Origin: Alphaproteobacteria bacterium
GTDB taxonomy: Bacteria; Pseudomonadota; Alphaproteobacteria; Sphingomonadales; Kordiimonadaceae
NCBI GenBank assembly: GCA_006226495.1
Contig: SBGU01000011.1
Coordinates: 1 to 64,000 of the forward strand
Direction: 5' to 3'
DNA length: 64,000 bases
Positions within the stretch are counted from its first letter, which is position 1; every line of letters begins with the position of its first letter. The notes under the pieces were generated by a model, which saw only the letters and a program-made list of their open reading frames with translations, searched no databases and was not told the origin of the DNA. Below are positions 8,162 through 17,343 of this stretch, one piece after another. The position numbers were made by a program, and so were the translations under genes.

Positions 8162-11161
8162 TTAACGACCGTTGAAATCGCTCCGATAGTCACGCATGAA
8201 GGACTGGAGTTTTTCCACGCTGGCAATCTGGCTGGCAATCAGCCCCAGTTCACGTCCCGACAATTCCTGGTCGTTGGTCAGGAGGTCGAAGGCGTTGGCA
8301 AAGTCACCACCGCGCATCTGGGCGCCATACCGCCTGCGCATCTCGATCAGGCCGGACCGATCTTCAAGGAACGTGAGCGCGATGGTCAGCCGGATCAGGT
8401 TCAGGCGCTGCAGCGAGGTCAGGCTTTCGTTGCGGCGCCAGCCGTCACCCAGCAGGCGGCGCACCACAGGCGCCAGCTTGGACCAGTTCTTGGCACCCCA
8501 AAAGATGTCGGCCCGCAGGGTATCGGCGTCCTGGGTGCGGTCGTCTTCCAGCAGCACTTCGGCTTCTTCATACCGGCCCAGTTCGGTCAGGGCCCGTGCC
8601 TCCACCCAGCGGCGGTTGTTGTCGATATCTTCCGGCAGGCGCGGCTCGCGCGTGGCGCGCAATATCTCGATCGCCTTGTCGGGCTCCAGATTAAGGATAT
8701 AGATCTTGGCCAGGGTTGCCGCAATCTGGGCACGTGCCGCGCCTTCAGTGCGGACACGCACCTGATATTCATAAAGCTCGGCCGCGCGGTCCAGAAGATC
8801 GACCGAAACCAGCCGTTCGGCCAGCCGGCGGATCATCAGGTCGCCGTCGGTACCAAGCGGCGTCAGTTCGCGGAATTTGTAAAACAGGCTGATAGCCGCA
8901 ATCGGCGTCATCTTGTCTGCTTCCGAACCCAGGAACAGGTCGCGGAAGACCTGCCCCATGCGCAGCGTCATCTTGCGTTCAGCCGCCTGTTCCGGAAAAT
9001 AGGAGATAGCCTGCCTCAGCAGTTCAAGCCCTTGTTCAAACTGTTTGGTCTGGAAATACAGGCCGGCAAGATCGTCGATCAATTGAACTTCGAACCGGTC
9101 GCCACGCCAGGCATACCGCAGGCGCTCCAGTTGATCGATGGCGTCGATCGGCTGCAGGTCGCCGTTCTTGAGGCCGAACTTGATGCGGGAATACCGCGAC
9201 CGCGCGGCAATCCAGCGCTGCGGCGCATTGGCCAGGTCGTCATATTGCACAAGGGCTTCGGCCATCTGGCCTTGCCGCTCGGCAATACGGGCCGCCTGGT
9301 AGATGGACTCGTTCAGTTGCGCTTCCGAGAGGTCCAGTCCGTTCAGAAGCTCCAGCTCGCGCTGCGCCAGCTCGATATCGCCGGTCTCGATGGCCGACCG
9401 GACGACGGCAAGCTGAATTTCGGCACGGTCCGTGTCGTCATAGGTGCCCATGACATCCTTGCCACGGCGGTAGTGTTCAAGCGCCTGTTCATTATGACCA
9501 AGGGCTTCGGCAACAAGCGCGCGCCACAGTTCAGCATCCTGTTCGGCTTCCAGTTCCTTGGCCGCCAGATCTTTGGCTGCCTGTTCGAGGCGTCCTTGTT
9601 TGAAATTGGCAACGCCACGCACCGCGAGATAGTCGCTGTTTTGCGACAAAAGCGGGTCTTCACTCAGCATGCGTTCCAGCACGCCCAGACATTCGGCAGC
9701 ACGACCGAATGCAAGGTAATATTTCGCAAGTTTCCAGCGCACTTCGTTACGATCATCCGCCGGTCGAAGCGACAGTTCGTAATCGATCAGGGCCTTGTTC
9801 TGGCGATACTCCCATACTGGTCCCATGCGCCATGCCGCGAAGTCGATCAGGCGCTTGGGACCGCCTTCCTGTTCACCGCGCGACAGATGGGTCGCCGACA
9901 GGATGTCATTGCCGGAAAGGCGGATTGCGATGCCTTCCTTGAAGCGTTCGACATTCACGAGGTCGGAAAGCGGGATAACCACCACGCCCTGCGCGGTTTC
10001 CAAAAGGTTCGCCGCCGCATAGCTGTATGGTTGCGCCATGCCACGCCCTTCGCGCAGCATGGGCATGACCACCATAAGATCGCCAATTGCTGGGTCTTCA
10101 ATCTCTATCTTGCGACCGATATCTGAAGCAGGAATGAAAATCTGCTGGCCCTGGGCCGCTTCGGCCTGCCGGTCTGGAGCCAGCGGGAAACGCGGTTTTG
10201 CCGGTGTGTCCTTCAGGCTGATCACCCAACTGGTCTCGCGCCGTTCCACCACGGCATTCTCGGCCCCTCGAAGACCGAGGCGCAACACCAGCGCATCGGG
10301 GTTTTCGATAACATCCACCGATCGAATCAAGGAAGAGACGGTCGTGCCGGCATCCAGAAGCGGCTTGCCATCAAACTGGTAGGGTTTGTCGAAGACTACC
10401 CACAGAAAACCGCCACGTTCGAATGTGGCGGCCGCCACTTCTTCCGGCCATGGAAAGGTGAGGCTGATACCAGCTTCGATTTCCTGCACTGTCGGCGCAA
10501 TTACACTTGCGCCGACATCAGCAGTCGCCGCGCCCCCCGAAATACGCAGGGCACCTGGCGGTGTGTTGTCCCTGGGAGGGGCTATATCAGTGGTGCCGGC
10601 GCTGCCGCCGTCATTCGGTGTCGCCTGCGCCGCCGACTGGCTGTTGCCGCCAGCGGACGCAGCGCCTGTGTCGGTAGAGGTTTCATCTGTACCCGCCTGT
10701 CCCTGCGCCGGCGCAGGGGTCGGTGTCGGCTCAGGCGCCTGGGTGGGTGCGCTGGACTGTGTCTGCGGGGCAACGCTGTCTGAATAGACATCGAGGATCA
10801 GAAAGCGGCCCGAGCGGAAATCACGCGGGCCGGCATCTGCCGGCACCGTAAAGGTGATCAGGGTCCTGTTACCCGCGCGCGTGGCACGCGGCGACGAAAC
10901 CTGCCTGAGCCCCTGGGCACTGAAAGCACTGAAATCTGTATTGAACTGGCCGTCGATGCTCAGCACCAGGTTCGTACCCTGCTTCTGCACGCTATATTGA
11001 ACGCCGTCCGGCAGGTCGATCAGTATCCGGGCATAGGTGGCCTGCTGCGCCCCCTGCAGCCTGAGCGTGCCGGCATTCTGGGCATGCACAACCGAAGGCG
11101 CTGCCCATACCAGGGCAGCAGCCATCAGGCCTGCAAGATAATGCCGGTCAGAAAATGTCAT
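8162..11161 (-). CDS. Large periplasmic TPR protein of the motility block
   Basis: 999 residues with a clear signal peptide (cleavage after VVHA, ~28). Residues ~30-130 and ~225-320 are beta-rich, AMIN-like segments; between them (~135-215) is a disordered Pro/Ala/Ser/Thr linker. From about 430 to the end are many helical TPR-type repeats (for example LEQAAKDLAAKEL, NEQALEHYRRGKDV, KQFEQGLELLRQAI). It overlaps the MotB-like gene by 14 bases, so it is translated with motor genes. I infer an exported scaffold around the flagellar motor or peptidoglycan; no enzyme motif is visible. Confidence 0.7.
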   Translation of the reverse strand: MTFSDRHYLAGLMAAALVWAAPSVVHAQNAGTLRLQGAQQATYARILIDLPDGVQYSVQKQGTNLVLSIDGQFNTDFSAFSAQGLRQVSSPRATRAGNRTLITFTVPADAGPRDFRSGRFLILDVYSDSVAPQTQSSAPTQAPEPTPTPAPAQGQAGTDETSTDTGAASAGGNSQSAAQATPNDGGSAGTTDIAPPRDNTPPGALRISGGAATADVGASVIAPTVQEIEAGISLTFPWPEEVAAATFERGGFLWVVFDKPYQFDGKPLLDAGTTVSSLIRSVDVIENPDALVLRLGLRGAENAVVERRETSWVISLKDTPAKPRFPLAPDRQAEAAQGQQIFIPASDIGRKIEIEDPAIGDLMVVMPMLREGRGMAQPYSYAAANLLETAQGVVVIPLSDLVNVERFKEGIAIRLSGNDILSATHLSRGEQEGGPKRLIDFAAWRMGPVWEYRQNKALIDYELSLRPADDRNEVRWKLAKYYLAFGRAAECLGVLERMLSEDPLLSQNSDYLAVRGVANFKQGRLEQAAKDLAAKELEAEQDAELWRALVAEALGHNEQALEHYRRGKDVMGTYDDTDRAEIQLAVVRSAIETGDIELAQRELELLNGLDLSEAQLNESIYQAARIAERQGQMAEALVQYDDLANAPQRWIAARSRYSRIKFGLKNGDLQPIDAIDQLERLRYAWRGDRFEVQLIDDLAGLYFQTKQFEQGLELLRQAISYFPEQAAERKMTLRMGQVFRDLFLGSEADKMTPIAAISLFYKFRELTPLGTDGDLMIRRLAERLVSVDLLDRAAELYEYQVRVRTEGAARAQIAATLAKIYILNLEPDKAIEILRATREPRLPEDIDNNRRWVEARALTELGRYEEAEVLLEDDRTQDADTLRADIFWGAKNWSKLAPVVRRLLGDGWRRNESLTSLQRLNLIRLTIALTFLEDRSGLIEMRRRYGAQMRGGDFANAFDLLTNDQELSGRELGLIASQIASVEKLQSFMRDYRSDFNGR

Positions 11162-11879
11162 ACGGTCCTCGTTCCCGCTTTTCGTTTATTATAAGGATAT
11201 CAATTCGTTCCGCCAGTTGATTGCGTCGTGCACTACCAAGTTCGGCGCCGAGTTCGAAGAAGCGTGTGTCGGCATAGCCAAGTGCGGTGATCGGTTCGCG
11301 GTAACCGGCATCTGCCATGATGCCCGCAACGGTGCGGGTCCGGGCAAGCGACAATTCCCAATTTGAGCGGAACATGCGGTCGCGCACCGCCCGGTCGTCA
11401 GTGTGGCCGGCGATCAAAAGGCGATTGCGGACCTGCACCAGCGTACCGGCCAACTGTTTCAGCGCCTGAACGCCATCGGGGGTTGGTACAGCATCCTTAT
11501 CCCCGAATAGGAAGCTGGCGGGAACGCTGATCACCACATCATCGCGAACCCGGTGCACAATGGCATCTTTCAGAATGGGGTCCTGCGACAGGGTGCGGCT
11601 CAGAAGCGCAGTAAGATATGCCTGGTTCAGACCCGGCACTTTTTCCTTGAGCAAGGACTGCGGGGTGCTGTGCGGCTGCGGGTCAACCGCCACACGCTTG
11701 GGGTTGAACTGGTCCGACATGGTGCGCACAACAGACTTCCACTGATCGAACTGGATTGTGCTCATCGAAAACAGAAGCACAAAAAAGGTCAGCAACAGAG
11801 ACAGCAAGTCTGCGAAAGTGAGCATCCAGCTTGCGGAGTGATTGTCGGAATGCCGGAACGGGTTCTTGCGATCAGACAC
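11148..11879 (-). CDS. MotB-like motor protein with OmpA domain
   Basis: 243 residues. One N-terminal transmembrane helix, WMLTFADLLSLLLTFFVLLF, carries an Asp (D24) in the position of the proton-binding Asp of MotB. The C-terminal OmpA domain (~120-235) has a GHTDDRAV motif and conserved Arg residues for peptidoglycan binding. The start is GTG 11879, overlapping the upstream stop as GTGtcTGA and preceded by GGGGAGGG; an ATG at 11918 would overlap 47 bases. No MotA gene is adjacent. Confidence 0.85.
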   Translation of the reverse strand: MSDRKNPFRHSDNHSASWMLTFADLLSLLLTFFVLLFSMSTIQFDQWKSVVRTMSDQFNPKRVAVDPQPHSTPQSLLKEKVPGLNQAYLTALLSRTLSQDPILKDAIVHRVRDDVVISVPASFLFGDKDAVPTPDGVQALKQLAGTLVQVRNRLLIAGHTDDRAVRDRMFRSNWELSLARTRTVAGIMADAGYREPITALGYADTRFFELGAELGSARRNQLAERIDILIINEKRERGPYDIF

Positions 11880-12603
11880 CGGCGCCCTCCCCGCCCTGCG
11901 GCGCAGTTGCCGGAGCATCCTGATCTGTGCCCTGCTGGCTGAATTTCATGGTTTCGTCGCGGTTCAGCGAACTGCGGAACACAGCCACCACGTCCCCTTC
12001 CGGGATGGCGGCGAAGCCCGCAGAGAAGGTGCCCGAAGGCATACCCTGTTCCCTGAGATAGCGCGCCAGCGCACCGGCACGCCTGACCGCAAACTCCTGC
12101 GAACGGGTCATCTCGCGGCTTACCGGGCCAGCACCTGCGCCAAACAGAAATGCGACCTCCTGCCGGTTTTCAGGCGGCGCAGAGCGCACCGCAGCCACCA
12201 ACTGGTCGAGAAACGGCCCCATGTCCGACCGGACCTGGAACGAACCCTTGGCAAACAGATAATCCTGCGGGAATTGCACTTCAAAAACATTGCCGCCTGA
12301 CCGCAGGAACCGGCCTTCGATCTCGAATTCAGACAGGAAAGAGCGCTGGACGCTGGACAGAACCGTGTCTTGCGCCGCCGTATCGCTGTCGGACGGTCGC
12401 ACTTCAGGCACATCAGTCTGGCCGTCGCGAGCAAAGGTCTTGTTGACGGACTGCATGGCCGCAGCCGCGCGCACGACCGCCTGGTTCGACACAGATGTCA
12501 GAACAATGAAAAAGGCGAGCAAAATCAGATAGAGAGCGACAAAGAGCCCCATGGTATTGTCGCTGCCGAACAGGCGTCTGGTCTGTTGCTCTTCCGTATA
12601 CAT
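11872..12603 (-). CDS. MotB-related membrane protein lacking the channel Asp
   Basis: 243 residues with a single hydrophobic helix, MGLFVALYLILLAFFIVLTS (18-37), then a periplasmic domain with weak OmpA similarity around 110-215 (RAGALARYLREQGMP) and a disordered end. The helix resembles MotB but has no Asp, so it should not conduct ions by itself. It is encoded directly upstream of the Asp-containing MotB-like gene and overlaps it. A structural partner of the stator or of the TPR protein is an inference. Confidence 0.7.
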   Translation of the reverse strand: MYTEEQQTRRLFGSDNTMGLFVALYLILLAFFIVLTSVSNQAVVRAAAAMQSVNKTFARDGQTDVPEVRPSDSDTAAQDTVLSSVQRSFLSEFEIEGRFLRSGGNVFEVQFPQDYLFAKGSFQVRSDMGPFLDQLVAAVRSAPPENRQEVAFLFGAGAGPVSREMTRSQEFAVRRAGALARYLREQGMPSGTFSAGFAAIPEGDVVAVFRSSLNRDETMKFSQQGTDQDAPATAPQGGEGAGV

Positions 12604-12635
12604 GCAGCCTGCTATACCCGGGACTTGCCCTGGCT

Positions 12636-13289
12636 TCAGTCGAAACTGGCCAGGATGGCGTCAATTTCCGCCTGGCTGTTGCCTTCACCTTCAAGCTGCG
12701 GGCCGTGCAGCAATGCACTGTCGTCGGTGACAACGCCTTCGTCGTCGCGTTCGAGTTCCTCTTCGTCGGAAGGACGTACATATTCGTCGCCAATCGCGTC
12801 CGCAAGCGCGTTCAGGCGCTCCTCAAGATGCGCGAGCGTGCGGGTTACCTTGGTGATGCGCTGCCCGGTCAGATCCTGGAAGCTGGACGCCTGGAACAGA
12901 TTGGTCGACACGGTGGCAAGCTGCATGGCGATCTCGTCGTCCACGACTTCCGAGATGGCACCAACGGTTTCGGCAGCATCCATGATGGTGCCGGCGGCTT
13001 CTTCAGTTGAGCGCACAATGGCATCAAGCTGGTCATTGGCGTCCGGAATATCCCGGTTCGACAAGGACTTCGGCTGCATCCCCACAAGTTCTGATTTGGC
13101 GGCGCTGATATAGCCCAGCAAGTCCCGGAGTTCGGAGGCAACCTTGTTCAGGTCGTCGTCATGGGTCGTGCCCTTGACGAGGCTGCCCACCACATGGGTG
13201 ATTTCTTCGATGGCGACATTGTCACCCCGGTCCTTGCGCAACATCGTCGCGCGTTCTGCCAAACTGATAGGGGCTGCCTGTTTACCCAT
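12636..13289 (-). CDS. cheZ: CheZ-family CheY-P phosphatase
   Basis: 217 residues, mostly long helices. The catalytic signature FQDLTGQR (D139 and Q143, equivalent to D143/Q147 of E. coli CheZ) is present, and the C-terminal peptide QAEIDAILASFD is the CheY-docking helix. The protein speeds loss of phosphate from CheY and so resets motor switching. The start is ATG 13289, with AGGAG eight bases before it; an ATG seven codons upstream at 13310 overlaps that ribosome site. It lies in the motor block between MotE and the MotB-like genes. Confidence 0.93.
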   Translation of the reverse strand: MGKQAAPISLAERATMLRKDRGDNVAIEEITHVVGSLVKGTTHDDDLNKVASELRDLLGYISAAKSELVGMQPKSLSNRDIPDANDQLDAIVRSTEEAAGTIMDAAETVGAISEVVDDEIAMQLATVSTNLFQASSFQDLTGQRITKVTRTLAHLEERLNALADAIGDEYVRPSDEEELERDDEGVVTDDSALLHGPQLEGEGNSQAEIDAILASFD

Positions 13290-13357
13290 TCCCGAACTCC
13301 TGCGGGGCATCCGCCCCTTTTCCCTTCTTTACCCGCCCGCTGCCACGGACACGGCCC

Positions 13358-14026
13358 TCAGTTTCCGCTATTCTGGATTTCCTCGATGCGCGGCGGTTGC
13401 GCCAGGGTTGCCAGCTCGGTGGTCAGCACCGAGGCCGCCCGCGGCGACATTTCTTCCATGAGCGCGGCAACTTTGGCCGGTTTCATGCGCGTGACAAGGT
13501 CGATCTGGGTCTCAAGCCCAAGGGCTTCAAACCGCGGTGCCGCGTCTTTCGGCTTCATGGTTTCATAAACCTTGACGATCTGGTCCAGCTTCTCGGCTTC
13601 CTGTTTTTCAAACAGTTTCAGGTGCTGCTTGATGCGCTCTTCAAGCACCTGCAACTGGCCGATCTTGTCGTTGATGCGCTTTTCAGTGCCCGCCAGAAGC
13701 TGCTGCTGCAGGTCAAGCTGCTGTTCGCGCCTCTCAAGCTCGACGCGGCGTTCCCGCAACTGGGTAATCAGTTCCATTTCCTGGGTGCTGGGTACACCGA
13801 TCATCAGGGGCCGGTTGACAGCCTCTTCCACCGGCGCCTGCGCTTGCTGGGCCGCGCCTTCGGTGGCTTGCTGCGTCGCGTCAGCATCCTGTTCCTCAGC
13901 GGCGACAGGCTGCACCAGAAGGCCAACCCCCGTATACAGGCTGATGCCGCGCATGGTAAGCGCCACCACCGCCATCATGATCATGATGGGAAACAGCCGA
14001 AACCTGCTAATGACTGATCCGCTCAT
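13358..14026 (-). CDS. motE: MotE-like flagellar motor chaperone
   Basis: 222 residues: a signal/anchor helix (about 8-45), a Gln/Ala-rich linker, a long coiled coil (~80-140) and a C-terminal MgtE-N-like domain (~150-215, MKPAKVAALMEEMSP). This is the domain order of MotE, known in rhizobia as a periplasmic chaperone for the stator protein MotC. Gene order motE-DUF6468-fliM-fliL is typical of Alphaproteobacteria. No MotC is in the window; the MotB-like or TPR proteins downstream could be its clients here. Confidence 0.82.
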   Translation of the reverse strand: MSGSVISRFRLFPIMIMMAVVALTMRGISLYTGVGLLVQPVAAEEQDADATQQATEGAAQQAQAPVEEAVNRPLMIGVPSTQEMELITQLRERRVELERREQQLDLQQQLLAGTEKRINDKIGQLQVLEERIKQHLKLFEKQEAEKLDQIVKVYETMKPKDAAPRFEALGLETQIDLVTRMKPAKVAALMEEMSPRAASVLTTELATLAQPPRIEEIQNSGN

Positions 14027-14051
14027 TTGCCTTTATCCTTTGCAAAGGCCT

Positions 14052-14471
14052 TCAGCGCGCTTCCCTGAGCGCGGCCAGAAGTTCCTGTTGCTGTTTTTGC
14101 GCCGGTTTGGCGCCGCCCTGCGGCTCGGCACCACGGGTGCCAGCGCCGGTCAGGCCCTTCTCGATTCTGTCTGCAAGATTGTTGCCAGCTTCGGTAATCA
14201 TGCCCAGTTCGTCCGCAATCGCGCTGGCTTTCTGGGTCTGGACCTGCAACCGGCCCTCAATTTCGACCGCAGCATGCTTCAGGTTCGAAACACTGCGCTG
14301 CGCATCAAGAACTGCAGTATTCAGGCTGTCGACCAGGTCACGCAGTTCCGCCTGCCCTGCCTTGATGGTGCCAAGCCGACGATACACGATCGTGGACACG
14401 ACAATCACACCCAGAAGCAGGAAAGCCAGAATGCCGTCGACAATCAGTCCGGAAATGGGGGTCATGGTCAT
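14052..14471 (-). CDS. DUF6468 flagellar-cluster membrane protein
   Basis: 139 residues: one N-terminal transmembrane helix (about 8-28) followed by a coiled-coil-like region and a Gln/Ala-rich tail. The family is found between fliM and motE in many Alphaproteobacteria and has no settled function. The ATG overlaps the fliM stop as ATGA, so translation is coupled. Confidence 0.8.
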   Translation of the reverse strand: MTMTPISGLIVDGILAFLLLGVIVVSTIVYRRLGTIKAGQAELRDLVDSLNTAVLDAQRSVSNLKHAAVEIEGRLQVQTQKASAIADELGMITEAGNNLADRIEKGLTGAGTRGAEPQGGAKPAQKQQQELLAALREAR

Positions 14472-15607
14472 CAGTCATCCCCTGTCTGATGCAGGCGCTC
14501 GGCTGTCTGCCTGACCTGGACCGCCATATACTGGCCGGCCCTTCCGATCGCGCCGCTCACCATTGGTACGTCGCCGCATTTTAGCACAACTTCGTCCTTT
14601 GGTGTCTTGTTAAAGAGGATGGTCTGGCCGATCTCCAGATTCATCACTTCCCTGAGGGTCATGGTGGTTTCGTCCATGATGGCCATCAAGTCAACATCGG
14701 CGCGCCACAGTTCGGTCGCCAGGTGGGTTTCCCAGATGGTATCGCGGCCGAATTTCTCGCCCATGAAGCGCTGCAGCAGCAGTTCGCGCACGGGTTCGAG
14801 CGTGGCATAGGGGAACAGCACCTCGAGGCGCCCGCCCCGGTCTTCCATGTCGACACGCAGTTTCACCAGCACGGCGGCGTTGGGCGGCCTGGCGATGGTG
14901 GCGAAACGCGGGTTGGTTTCCAGCCGGTCGAAGGTGAAGTTCACCGGGCTCAGCGGCTCGAACGCACCGCACATGTCCTTGAGCACGACCGAGATCATGC
15001 GTTCGACCAGCGTCTGTTCAATGGTGGTATAGGGCCGGCCTTCGATCCGCATGGCGGCGGTGCCCCGACGACCGCCCAGGAGCACGTCCACGATCGAATA
15101 GATCAGGCTGCTGTCGATGGTCATCAGGCCGTAGTTGTCCCATTCCTCGGCCCGGAATACAGCCAGCATGGCCGGCAGCGGGATCGAGTTCAGGTAATCC
15201 CCGAAACGCACAGAGGTGATATTGTCGAGCGACACCTCGATATTGTCCGAGGTGAAGTTCCTGAGCGACGTGGACATCATGCGCACCATACGGTCGAAAA
15301 TGATGTCCAGCATCGGCAGGCGTTCGTAGGACACGAGCGCGCTGTTGATCAGGGCATGGATACCCGTGACCTCGCCCGCGTCGGCGTCGCCGTCAAAACC
15401 CAGGAGACTGTCGATTTCGTCCTGATCGAGCACACGACCCGGCGACGGGCCATGACGATCGTCGTCGTCTTCGCCACCGTCGCCACCGGCCATGGCTTCC
15501 CATTCGGCGGCCATGGCGTCCTGGTCGGCGGACGCATCGCCTGCGGCCATCTTTTCCCATTCCGCGGCGACGGCTTCGTCGTCAATTTCTTCGTCGTTGT
15601 CCGCCAT
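14471..15607 (-). CDS. fliM: Flagellar motor switch protein FliM
   Basis: 378 residues, longer than the usual ~330. FliM forms part of the C-ring and binds CheY-P and FliG. The CheY-binding peptide LDQDEIDSLLGF, normally at the extreme N-terminus, starts only at residue 60. Before it is an acidic extension with two copies of AAEWE-x-MA (14-20 and 33-39). The middle domain and the C-terminal SpoA domain (VMNLEIGQTILFN) are normal. It lies in the fliL-fliM-DUF6468-motE-cheZ unit. Confidence 0.96.
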   Translation of the reverse strand: MADNDEEIDDEAVAAEWEKMAAGDASADQDAMAAEWEAMAGGDGGEDDDDRHGPSPGRVLDQDEIDSLLGFDGDADAGEVTGIHALINSALVSYERLPMLDIIFDRMVRMMSTSLRNFTSDNIEVSLDNITSVRFGDYLNSIPLPAMLAVFRAEEWDNYGLMTIDSSLIYSIVDVLLGGRRGTAAMRIEGRPYTTIEQTLVERMISVVLKDMCGAFEPLSPVNFTFDRLETNPRFATIARPPNAAVLVKLRVDMEDRGGRLEVLFPYATLEPVRELLLQRFMGEKFGRDTIWETHLATELWRADVDLMAIMDETTMTLREVMNLEIGQTILFNKTPKDEVVLKCGDVPMVSGAIGRAGQYMAVQVRQTAERLHQTGDD

Positions 15608-15630
15608 ACGCTACTCCTTGACGCGCTTCA

Positions 15631-16194
15631 TCAACCCTGCACCAGGAAGTCCTGGATCAGGACAGCCTTCACGCGCGTGGGGGCCACGGCCTGGTTGATG
15701 CGCATCAGCAATTCTTCCTTCAGGCGGAACATGCCGGCCGAACCGTCCAGGTCTTCAGGCCGCAGCTCACGCATGTAGGTATTCAGTTCGTCCAGGATAC
15801 GGGGCATCTTGGTGGTCAATTCCGCCTTATAACTTTCCCGGTCGATTTCCAGCACGATCTTGGCACGCAGGAAACTGTCGCCCTGCCCGCCGGTCTGCAG
15901 GTTATAGACCTGGTCCGGCAATTCCATGAACAGGGTCTTGAGTTGTTCAACAGGCTTGTCGCTTTCAACCCGGGCGTTTTCCCGTTTGGCTGCGGCTTCT
16001 TCTGCCATCTGGTCCATCGGGTCGTCGCTGGCTTCGTCATGGCCGCCAAACATGGTCGACGCACCGACCGCAGCCAGCCCCACAACCACGACAAGGCCAA
16101 TGATGATCAGCATCTTCTTGCCGGCAAAACGCTTGCGTTCGAGGCCTTCCACCAGTTCGGCTTCGCCCAGGGTGTCTTCAATATCTTCGGCCAT
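15631..16194 (-). CDS. fliL: Flagellar basal-body protein FliL
   Basis: 187 residues: cytoplasmic N-terminus, one transmembrane helix (about 28-48), an acidic linker and the periplasmic stomatin-like FliL domain (~85-187) ending in AVLIQDFLVQG. FliL surrounds the stator and helps torque generation. It is the first gene of the minus-strand motor block; the promoter must lie in 16195-16559, where a TTATATATAA stretch occurs but no sigma-54 site faces this way. Confidence 0.95.
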   Translation of the reverse strand: MAEDIEDTLGEAELVEGLERKRFAGKKMLIIIGLVVVVGLAAVGASTMFGGHDEASDDPMDQMAEEAAAKRENARVESDKPVEQLKTLFMELPDQVYNLQTGGQGDSFLRAKIVLEIDRESYKAELTTKMPRILDELNTYMRELRPEDLDGSAGMFRLKEELLMRINQAVAPTRVKAVLIQDFLVQG

Positions 16195-16559
16195 AAGGAC
16201 CTGTCACCTTCCAGAATGCCTGACGACGCGCCCCGCAGCACCCTTATATATAAGAGCAAGCCGGCACCGCGCGCCCGATTGCCACGTCAACCGTAGCCAA
16301 TCGACTTTATCTTTATTTATCCATAGTTAACAAGCGGTGAAGGAACACACAAGAAACCTTGGTCCTGTCATGGGACAAAACTTGCCGCCCCCGGCAATTC
16401 CAACCGGCAAGGAACGCCGGCAAAAGCGCCCTCTGTCTGGCAAAAAATCGTGTTTTTCTTTGATTTCAATGAGTTAAAAAATTGGCACGGTTCATGCTCC
16501 TTCTCCGGCAAACCAAAACTGCGCAATAAGCAGAAACTGCAAGATGCAGGAGAAATGTT
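16195..16559. other. Divergent intergenic region fliL / flgF
   Basis: 365 bases without a gene. It holds the sigma-54 promoter of flgF at 16482-16499 and, nearer fliL, an AT-rich palindromic TTATATATAA around 16245 and a GTTAAC near 16327. No coding potential was seen beyond antisense frames. Confidence 0.6.
16482..16499 (+). promoter_or_regulatory. Sigma-54 promoter of flgF
   Basis: TTGGCACGGTTCATGCTC: -24 GG and -12 GC are exactly 12 bases apart, as the RpoN consensus requires. It lies 60 bases before the flgF ATG and would drive flgF, flgG, flgA and flgH. Confidence 0.85.
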
Positions 16560-17306
16560 ATGGACACCGCACTTTATGTCGGGTTGGCACACAGAGCAGC
16601 GCTTCAGAGGCGCATGGACGTTGTCGCACACAATATTGCGAACATGTCGACGACCGCGTTCAACAAGGAAAAGGTAATTTTCCAACAGTATCTGATTGAT
16701 GTCCCGGGTGCCGCAGCAACCACTGGCGGCAAGATCGCGTCCGTTATCGACAAGGGCGTGATGCGCAACCTGGACACCGGCACCCTGATCCCGACCGACA
16801 ATCCGCTTGATGTCTTCATCCATGGCCGCGGCTACCTGAGCGTTCAGGGCACGGACGGCAAGACCGTTTACACCCGTAACGGCCGGATGATGATCGATTC
16901 CGAAAGCGAACTGGCCCTCCTGTCCGGCGAGAAGGTTCTCGACGAAAACGGCCAGACCATCCAGTTCGACCCCGAAGACATCGACGTTCACATTTCTTCC
17001 GACGGCGTTATCTCGACCAACAATGGCGAGAAAGGCAACATCGGCCTCGTATCCTTCTCGAACGAACAGAATATGAAGCGCCGCGGCTCGTCGCTCTATG
17101 AGACCGACCAGGCCCCGATCGCCCGCGAAAACATGACCGGCGTGAAGCTTCAGAGCAAGGCAATCGAAAGTTCGAACGTGAATGCCATCGAATCCATGGT
17201 CGAGATGATCGACGTGATGCGGGCCTATGAGAAGGCCTCCAAAAGCGGCTCCGACTATGAAGAAATGCGTAAGGACAGCCTCGACCGGCTTGCCCGCGTG
17301 CAATAG
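16560..17306 (+). CDS. flgF: Flagellar proximal-rod protein FlgF
   Basis: 248 residues. The N-terminus (LAHRAALQRRMDVVAHNIAN) is the rod-protein helix; the C-terminus (SSNVNAIESMVEMIDVMRAYE) is the matching helix. Between them is the FlgE/F/G beta domain. It forms part of the rod crossing the periplasm. It opens the flgFGAH unit behind a sigma-54 promoter. Confidence 0.96.
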   Translation: MDTALYVGLAHRAALQRRMDVVAHNIANMSTTAFNKEKVIFQQYLIDVPGAAATTGGKIASVIDKGVMRNLDTGTLIPTDNPLDVFIHGRGYLSVQGTDGKTVYTRNGRMMIDSESELALLSGEKVLDENGQTIQFDPEDIDVHISSDGVISTNNGEKGNIGLVSFSNEQNMKRRGSSLYETDQAPIARENMTGVKLQSKAIESSNVNAIESMVEMIDVMRAYEKASKSGSDYEEMRKDSLDRLARVQ

Positions 17307-17343
17307 CCAGCCTGAGACCAGGACCTGAGGAAAGGACAGTAAA

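Noticed and set aside
16240-16275. Possible sigma-54 site facing fliL
   Set aside because: The closest match has GG and GC 11 rather than 12 bases apart and a poor -24 box.
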